NCBI GenBank assembly: GCA_026936325.1
Contig: JAPTHN010000001.1
Coordinates: 72,906,380-72,970,379, forward strand
Source of the DNA: Platynereis dumerilii
Taxonomy: Eukaryota > Annelida > Polychaeta > Phyllodocida > Nereididae
DNA length: 64,000 bases
Direction of reading: 5' to 3'
This document shows positions 57,356 through 64,000 of this stretch, one piece after another. Under the pieces are notes generated by a model. That model had not been told where the DNA came from and ran no database searches. It saw only the letters and a list, made by a program, of their open reading frames with translations. A program made the position numbers and the translations under genes. Numbering within the stretch: the stretch's first letter is position 1; every line of letters begins with the position of its first letter.

Positions 57356-59719
57356 ATGTGATACCAGAGCCTAGGATATAGATATTCCATTTATTTCAAT
57401 ACCTTGTCCAGACAATCCAGACAGCAATGGGAGGGAGACCAACTTATTTGATTTGCATCCCCAAATCCTGCTGCTTTTTGTTGTTGCTTTTTGCCAAAGA
57501 GAAATATATGAGTCAGTCCCTAGGGAATGCAAGTGTGTCATGGTACTTCTGATTCAAATAAATCAACTCTTGCACTTGCAGTATATAACTGTTGCAAACT
57601 TTTCCTCTGACTTCCATAAATGACCATATTGTCATTGTTTTGTACTGTTTAATGTATATAAGCCTCATTGAAGTACATTCAATACAGCACTCAATACAGT
57701 ACATCACTGCTGGTTATGGATTATCATTGAATGACTTTTTGATGGTAAAGATTGACTTGGTCAGTGCATGTAAATACATGTGTTTCGTTAGCTGTGCAGC
57801 TTTAGAACATGCTTGGCCACAGGTGTCTCGGTAAAACAAATCTATTTATTCTGGGGAATGGATTGTTCAGCCTTTTGAAACATGCTCATTATTTTTTGGT
57901 TGAACGGTTTAATGCAATGATAGAAAATTTAATGATTCATGGAAGCTTTTCGTCCATGTGTCAAAAACTTGCATTTGCGTATATGGTACACACATGAGCT
58001 TTCTATTCAGTAACGGACTAAAGTTTTTCTTTAATTTTCTTTTGTATAATATAATATTATGTAGTTCTCACACTCCTCACAAGCAAGGAACATCAGGGTT
58101 TTGGGGCCAAATACATATGTAGGAGACTGACTTGTGAAATTTTACACAATGAAGACTTTGAATTATTGCCAATCCTGCAAGAAGTCCAAATCTGTTATAG
58201 CAAAATATACATAATCTACTGCCTTGGTAGAGGCCCTTGGAGACATTGCTCATAGATCTGCCACTGCATTCTATTTCCAGTTGTCCTGGAACCTCCGGAG
58301 GATGTGAGAAGTTGATTAGGAACTTTGCTTTGGGGATAATGGTAATTATCGGGTGTAATTAAAGAGAAAGTTTCACTGATCATGTCCCATGTGATTTTGT
58401 GTAAAGCCGCAAGATTGGAGCATGAAGTGAGGTGCATGCTGGGAGAAAATGGCTGCTCCCTCAGGCATTGTTGCTGTTTCTTTGAATTCTGAAGTATCTC
58501 GAATTTAAGGAACAATCCGTTTCGACAATAAGGGTCATTGCTGAACTTTTGAAATGTTGCCATTACATTGTGGTTGCCTTGAAGTAACTTTGGAGTAATC
58601 GATGGCTATACATGTAGTGGATAACATTTGGGATAGTTTGTCTTTCTTCTACTGAATATAGACTTTTACTTGGTTTGTTGTTGATGCCTTTTACTGCAGA
58701 ATACCATGCTACTAGAAACGTCCTGCTGTGTATGTTTTTATTACATGGCCACTATGCAAGAGCAATGCTGATTGGCCTGTATCAGTCACGTGAAAACATC
58801 ATAAAAACTCATATTGCATGGTTAGAATGCAATATGAATTTTCACCACTGCAGCATTGCAGGCAGCAACAGCAAAGCTAGTAAATGGACAAGTGTTGTAC
58901 TGTGTTTTAGAAAACAAAATTCTCTGGAATGAATTAGGGGGCCACCATTTAATCTCAAGTGGTGGGGGGGTTTGGGTTTTTTAAAATTAATAATTTCTTG
59001 CTCAGTTTTGGTGAAATAAATAAATTGTTTTAAGGTAGTCTCGAAAGAGATAATTTCTGGTGCGGGTAAATCTAAACAAGATGTTGCTTGATTTCGCAAT
59101 GGATATTCGCTTGAAATAACTGCCACTGTCACCATGAAAAAACTAATATCCCGCCATGCAAAACTCCATTACCCCCCCCCCCATGGAAGGCTGACTCTTG
59201 CAATTATTGAACATTTTATTATAAGGTGGAGCAAGCAAACATGAAGATAGTAGGTAGGGGCCAAGGTGGAATATGGCTCTGACTTGACATTTCACCAAAT
59301 GAACTTGGAGCAAAAGGTTTTGGGTATTTGGGTATTTTGAGACCACGACCCATCTCAAGTGCTGAGGCTAAAGGTCATACTTGCCAGACATAAAGAAATT
59401 CTCTCCAGAGGGAAACATGCACTTTAGATTTTTGATATCTGGATATTACCATTGGTTCACGAGTTTGAAGCTGGGGGTTTTTTTGTGTCCTTTTTTCGTT
59501 TTTTTCCATTGCTTTTTCTGTATCCCAGTATGCCGTTCCAAGGCAACACTCCTCAGGCCAAATGCAGAATGTGAGATGGATGTTCTGATGAGGCACTTAT
59601 TGGAGCAAGAGCATTTCTGGTGTTAATAATCTATCCCAAGGCAAGAATGTATTACGTCTTGTTATAAGTTCCCATGTCTCTTACAGCTGGTTATAGCTGG
59701 TAACACGTATGCTTCAACT

Positions 59720-60085
59720 CAAAAATTCTGATTTAATATTGTTTTACAAAGTTATTAATTGTCATATAAATCTCAATATAAATGATATTAAAGGAAGAAG
59801 TTTATAAATTTGTACATAGAAGTAGAGGTCATAATAAACAGCTGTATGTGTTTTTTACCCTATGATAAAAGAAAATATTTTTGAGCAATCGAATTGTAAA
59901 TAAATGGAATAATTCAGATAAAAGTACTACTGATTCAGTTTCAATCAAGAATTTTATAACTAATTTGAAAATGTTTCATTCTGCTAGTTAGTGGGAGTTA
60001 CGTTGTAAATTTCACTTAAACTCCCATTGTTTTTGTATTGTTCACATGTTGTTCTTTTGAATAAAAAAATCAAAAAAAAAAATCA
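59720..60085 (+). mobile_element. 5'-truncated LINE 3' end (second LINE family)
   Basis: An insertion relative to copy A. One frame reads RGHNKQLYVFFTL, two stops, then KKIFLSNRIVNKWNN and SVSIKNFITNLK, ending at TAG (59989-59991). This matches the SNRVVxxWNxLP...FKxxL signature at the C-terminus of many LINE reverse transcriptases. It is followed by a short 3' UTR and an A-rich AAAAAAATC tail. It is a different family from the 4.9-kb LINE. Confidence 0.75.
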
Positions 60086-60129
60086 AATCTTGGCATTCCT
60101 GAGACCGTTACAAGTACAAAAGTAGGGGG

Positions 60130-60310
60130 AGGGTGCACTATCCATGCTTACTATTGTACTTGTAGGATGAATGGATGGAAGATTGAGCTTAGCATTCTGT
60201 ATTTATGTAGACGAGGAGGACATGGCAATGAGGCAAAGGATGATTGAAACTGCAGTCCAATATAGGCCTGGGTGATACAGCAAGAGCTGGATTCAAACCC
60301 TGGACTGATG
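60130..60310 (-). mobile_element. SINE family S, reverse orientation
   Basis: The reverse complement shows GGGTTTGAATCCAGCTCTTG (B-box region), TTTCAATCATCCTTTGCCTC and CATAAATACAGAATGC. It occupies the position where copy A has a forward-strand SINE (47535-47735), yet both are preceded by a similar GTAGGGGGAGGGT. It could be an independent insertion into or next to the older SINE, or a local inversion. Confidence 0.75.
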
Positions 60311-60861
60311 AGATGAAATAGAGCTAGGAGTCCCCTGCCAGGCCTGCGTGTTACATTGTAACACATTCACCCAACTTAGATGATCTTCTGCATGACCGCC
60401 ATTGACCGGTATAAAATAAACTGATACTTGGGGCCACTAGTGTTACAGATCTCGGTCACTTACATTCCACAGTCTGACATGTGCTATTAGACATCTTCTC
60501 TTCTGGATAGATGTTCTGTATTTTGCACAAATAAAGGGGTCAGTTCGGGGAATCCCACGACTCCTGTTGCCCGGATGTGGTGGGGAGTGCCATCTAACTG
60601 TCCACTGCAAGAAAAAAAGTAATTAAGGTGGCACACATTGTTGGGATGTTTTCCTATTCAAGAAAATGATTGTCTATTAAGCAACTCAAGATTAGTTCTG
60701 TGAGAGTATGTGAGCTTGAAAGCGTACAATAGCAACTGGAAGTATTTCGTGCCGGTCCAATGATCGAGATTAATCGTGTATTTTTTCTGTCTGGCAATCT
60801 AGTTAAAATCTCTTTGACTGCAGAATGTCTTTGTCAATAGGGTCACCAGCTAACACGTAAA

Positions 60862-62403
60862 AATCAGAAGGAATTGATGTACACTCTTAACACATTTCTA
60901 CATTTATATGCATTAGATGGAACATCTACATGTAAAATGTACATCGGTACCAAGCTTTCTAAAGAAGTCTTCTTTGTAAAATATTTACCTTTTCAATCTG
61001 ATTTACAGAATGGATGTATAGTTTTATGCAGCAAACAAGATTGTTGCTTCACCAGTGTAAGATTGTCTTTCCAGACAATAATATTGTCTGACTTTGCTAG
61101 AATGGATTGTAAATAGTAAACAGTTTACTTGATATAGGGCTGTCTTTGAAAAAAAAAATCCTCAGATGCGCTTCACATTGAATAGATTGAATAGAAGAGA
61201 ATGAAATGGAGTGGAATAAAAGCTGTTTGGCCTTTTGTCTCACCTGTTTTGTTGCAAGATATATAAAATTATGTTTTATTGCAGTGTGAATTGATATAAA
61301 GGGGCAGCATTCTCCTTATTGGTATATTCAGTGTGCCTGTCAAATAAAATTTCATCACAAACTTAAGTGAGAATCACACCACACTGTGTTTTCATACATG
61401 TATAGTTGATTGGTAAATTGACAGGAGATTATTTTTATTTTATATGAAACCATTATCCTTTGTACGTTGTAACCGTGGTTAGATGACAGAAATGAATCAA
61501 AAGATTGATGGTTACAGTTAAGGGTGTAGATGTATAGTCCAAATCGATTAAAATATCAACTACCTATTTTACCATTACATTTTTTTTCTTTCAGACAGCC
61601 TGAAGGTCTGCAAGTGTCGCATCATTCAGCAATTGAAGCTTGACTTCCGGAAATCCCTGAAGTTTAGATTGAAAAATTAGGAAACCGGTTGTTAAAAACT
61701 AAAAACAGACATTTTAGAATTTATGACAGTTGACTTTTTCTGGTGGATCGGATTACTCCCAATCTCTCGTTGGAATATATGTTGCAGAACTACAGAGTTT
61801 GCCTACGCAACAGTCAATTGAAAAAAGAAACAACCACACTGGCTATGATGATCCAAGCTGAATCAAAATAGCCTTTAGTAGGGCTATATTCCAGGAGATA
61901 TTACCTCTGGCCCTTGGCAGAAATTGTCTCAATTATATTTAAATTTGTGAATTTGATACCATCAAATGTTCTTTATGGCAGACGATACAACGTATTTGCA
62001 AATCAATTGAAATTTTCAAAGACGTGTCTGTCATCTACGATGCGCCTGTGGGCGTTTGAGATTTCAATGTGTGATATTTGCCTACTGTTGCTCCTAATAG
62101 TAATGCATTCAGATATGATTCCTGTGCATTAACTTTTTCGGTCTATAACCAGCGACAATATTGTTACAGTTGGTCATACATAATCATTTTTCCAATCATG
62201 TGCTTGTGAATAATCAATGAAACTACCGCGCAATACATTATCCTCAACATTCACCGTTTACATTTATTTGGATAGAGTTTATGAAGCAAACCGCTGGCAT
62301 TACTGTTTAATGACTTTTGAAATACTATTGGTTCATCTGTGTAGCAACTGAGACTTTCTTTGGAATATATACTAGCAGAGCAGAGGTACTATCTTGCTCT
62401 GAA
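60862..62403. other. No firm gene; unique-looking sequence
   Basis: One acceptor-like site (TTTTTTTTCTTTCAG, ending at 61594) is followed by a short open stretch (PEGLQVSHHSAIEA, then stop). An 80-codon ORF at 60874-61116 has no recognisable motif. Neither is enough to call a gene. Confidence 0.4.
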
Positions 62404-62482
62404 GCTTTTAAAAGGATTACTGATGGATTTCTTAAAAGGAGTACTGACGGATTTTTTAAAAGGATTACTGATGGATTTTACT
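62404..62482. repeat. 24-bp tandem repeat, 3 copies
   Basis: Units of AAAAGGATTACTGATGGATT plus TCTT, in frame with a 108-codon ORF (KRITDGF repeated). It lies just upstream of the candidate exon. Confidence 0.8.
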
Positions 62483-62503
62483 TACAAGTGCTGTTTTTGA
62501 CAG

Positions 62504-62639
62504 GATGTGGGGGAGCTTTTATCTCAAGGCAGTATGACGGAGCTAGTGACGTCATCACGTCTCACACGACCCATTACCGTCCTGATGACGTCACTTTTGC
62601 TGCTGACCTTGTGTGTCATCCCTGTCCATGCCAGGAGAC
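62504..62639 (+). CDS. Candidate first coding exon with signal peptide
   Basis: It is bounded by an acceptor-like CTGTTTTTGACAG and a donor-like GAC|GTGAGT. From ATG 62534 the frame reads MTELVTSSRLTRPITVLM, then TSLLLLTLCVIPVHARR. Basic residues, a ~16-residue hydrophobic core and a small-residue VHA end make a textbook signal-peptide pattern. The exon would end in phase 1. Against it: no downstream partner exon in the right phase was found, a partial copy of the sequence lies at 63368, and another frame is also open here (GGAFISRQYDGASDVITSHT). It may be a real secreted-protein exon or a repeat. Confidence 0.3.
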
Positions 62640-62774
62640 GTGAGTTACTCAAATCTTATCTTCTTTTCTGTTGTGACTTCTTTTTGTACCAAGCGGCAAG
62701 TTGATTAATATGATAACAGCCTTCTCATTTAGGCCTTAAAGCAGAAGTCAAGAGCGTAGACACTGCAATATTTA

Positions 62775-63143
62775 CAGCCTTTCACTTTGATACCGAAAAA
62801 GAGTGTACTGTTGCACTGTGGAAATGGCAATTTGTGTGTCATTACACAGATGATTTGTCATGATCATAACCAATACTTTCAATGTTAATTTGATTTAAGG
62901 AGACTTATCCCTCTTGTTGGTGACAGCCAAACGAAAGGATTAGGCCTATGCATCTGATTTTCAATCCAAAATCAGTTATGACAAGTCAAATGGCCTTTTC
63001 TTGATCATGACTAATCAAACTGCCTTTATTTTTCCCATGTTGAAGGTATAGAAGATGACACTTCATCAGCTATCATGAGCCACTAAGTGCATTTTTCACA
63101 GTGAACTGGTCCTCATTTTCTTCTTTATCAAAGTGAAAGGCTG
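62775..63143. mobile_element. Tc1/mariner-type MITE, copy 3
   Basis: The ends CAGCCTTTCACTTTGAT and its complement are present, with TA at the left and a changed AA at the right. The body aligns with copies 1 and 2 (ATGATTTGTCATGATCA, CCAAACGAAAGGATTA) but carries several small indels, so it is the most decayed of the three. Confidence 0.75.
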
Positions 63144-63362
63144 AAATTGAGTACATCCACAGACATGTGTGTTAGGCCTACAGGTGGAGTATGATGTGCT
63201 CAGCCATTTCAGTGTCTATGCTTTTTGCTGTAAATTGTAATGATGGTATAGGCCTAATAATGAATTTCATTTACTTCACATGCTGTTAAATGAAATTAAG
63301 CCTGTATATTGGAGGCATGGGATTTTCAGTGAATGTGGATAATGAGTTTAAATGTGCCCATT

Positions 63363-63445
63363 CACAGGATGTTGGGGGAGTTTTAATCTCAAGGCAGTAT
63401 TACGGAGCCATTGGTGACGTCATCACGTCCCACACATTGTACCAG
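63363..63445 (+). repeat. Partial second copy of the 62.5-kb exon-like segment
   Basis: CACAGGATGTTGGGGGAG, ATCTCAAGGCAGTATTACGG and GTGACGTCATCACGTCCCAC match 62500-62575. The ATG of the first copy is ATT here, and there is a 3-base length difference. It is preceded, like the first copy, by CAG. It is either a duplicated exon or two copies of an unnamed dispersed repeat. Confidence 0.6.
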
Positions 63446-63855
63446 TACAACATAGGCCTATTTTTTAAATTCTTGAGTGAATGTTCGAAATGATATGTTA
63501 ATTTACTGGTTTGTTTTCATTTCGCATCACATTGGACCAAAAAATCAGAGTGGCATATTCTTTTCCTTCCATCACCTCCTGAGTCATTGACCTTACCAAA
63601 GGTTGTGAAACAGATGGCTGTGAATAATCAGTAAAATAATGCATTTACATTCATGTATTCTGTGTAAGTAATCACACCATCTGGGTCTAAATCATTATCA
63701 ACATTCCTGGATCAGCATCTTGCCCTTGCATAGATCTGAGATGGCCCACTGTGGGTCATTACTCTCGAATGACTGAACACTTTTTCTGCTTTACAATCAT
63801 TTTGTTGTTTCCCTATTGTTCAGTTCATCATTAATACCCTTGTGCCTTTGTGCAG

Positions 63856-63940
63856 TTGTGCGTCAAATTGGTTTCTCAGTATGAGGTTGATGGGAAGCAC
63901 CCAAGCAAACGAATATGGACTGCATCAGACTCTCTATCTG
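63856..63940 (+). CDS. Candidate internal exon, 85 bp
   Basis: It is bounded by an acceptor with a pyrimidine-rich lead (CCCTTGTGCCTTTGTGCAG) and a donor CTG|GTAGGT. The phase-0 frame is fully open: LCVKLVSQYEVDGKHPSKR, then IWTASDSLS. No family is recognised. It does not join in phase to the exon-like segment at 62504, so an extra exon would be needed. Weak support. Confidence 0.22.
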
Positions 63941-64000
63941 GTAGGTATCATATAATAGTTACAAAGGTCTTTAGTTACTCGTACAAAAATATTTATCTGT

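Larger units (their letters stand above)
48467..60861 (+). repeat. Direct segmental duplication, copy B
   Basis: Counterpart of copy A, expanded by four insertions: a hAT, a LINE, a long-TIR MITE and a LINE fragment. Without these it is about 4.5 kb, like copy A without its Mutator-like element. It ends where CACCAGCTAACACGTAAAA stops matching copy A. Substitutions and small indels are plentiful, so the duplication is older than the 3.5-kb triplication. Confidence 0.9.

Overview
This 64-kb window is AT-rich eukaryotic genomic DNA, built almost entirely of repeats and transposable elements. I found no complete protein-coding host gene, no bacterial operon structure and no RNA gene. The frequent TAGGCCTA-like words, tRNA-derived SINEs, a CR1/L2-like LINE, long (TCTA)n tracts, G/C-tract MITEs and foldback elements suggest a marine invertebrate deuterostome. 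An echinoderm is the most likely guess, with low-to-moderate confidence and no diagnostic gene to settle it.

Layout. (1) 382-14365 is bounded by inverted copies of a ~130-bp palindrome and by a 7-bp direct repeat, TATTATA. It looks like one giant foldback element of about 14 kb. Inside are seven arrays of a 21-bp satellite (ATTGTACAAAC plus GATTTACTAC and variants), a ~2-kb inverted-repeat pair around a ~1-kb spacer, a 1.5-kb hairpin, and several nested insertions: a hAT MITE, a SINE, an element with a 4-bp target-site duplication (TSD), and an LTR fossil. (2) 14373-20096 holds a diverged foldback relative, microsatellites, a GGACATA minisatellite and a Tc1/mariner-type MITE, and otherwise nothing recognisable. 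(3) 20097-37573 is a tandem triplication of a ~3.5-kb unit. Its junctions fall inside a hAT-like element. Unit 1 later received a 5.35-kb element with TIRs and unit 3 a 1.66-kb element with TIRs; comparison between units gives the insertion edges to the base. (4) 40376-48174 and 48467-60861 are a direct duplication (copies A and B). Copy A carries a 3.2-kb Mutator-like element with a 9-bp TSD. Copy B carries a 2.0-kb hAT with an 8-bp TSD, a 4.9-kb LINE, a 0.67-kb long-TIR MITE and a LINE 3' fragment. (5) 60862-64000 is the only part where I see exon-like sequence: a candidate signal-peptide exon near 62.5 kb, a partial repeat of it near 63.4 kb, and a short open exon-like segment at 63856-63940.

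How it fits together. The only protein-coding remains I can name are the LINE endonuclease and reverse transcriptase, broken by several stops and frameshifts, and a second LINE C-terminus. All DNA transposons seen are non-autonomous. The value of the window is its nesting: duplicated segments act as empty-site controls for each other, so element ends and TSDs can be read directly. The two duplications could be true tandem duplications or, in a highly heterozygous species, partly assembly of alternative haplotypes.
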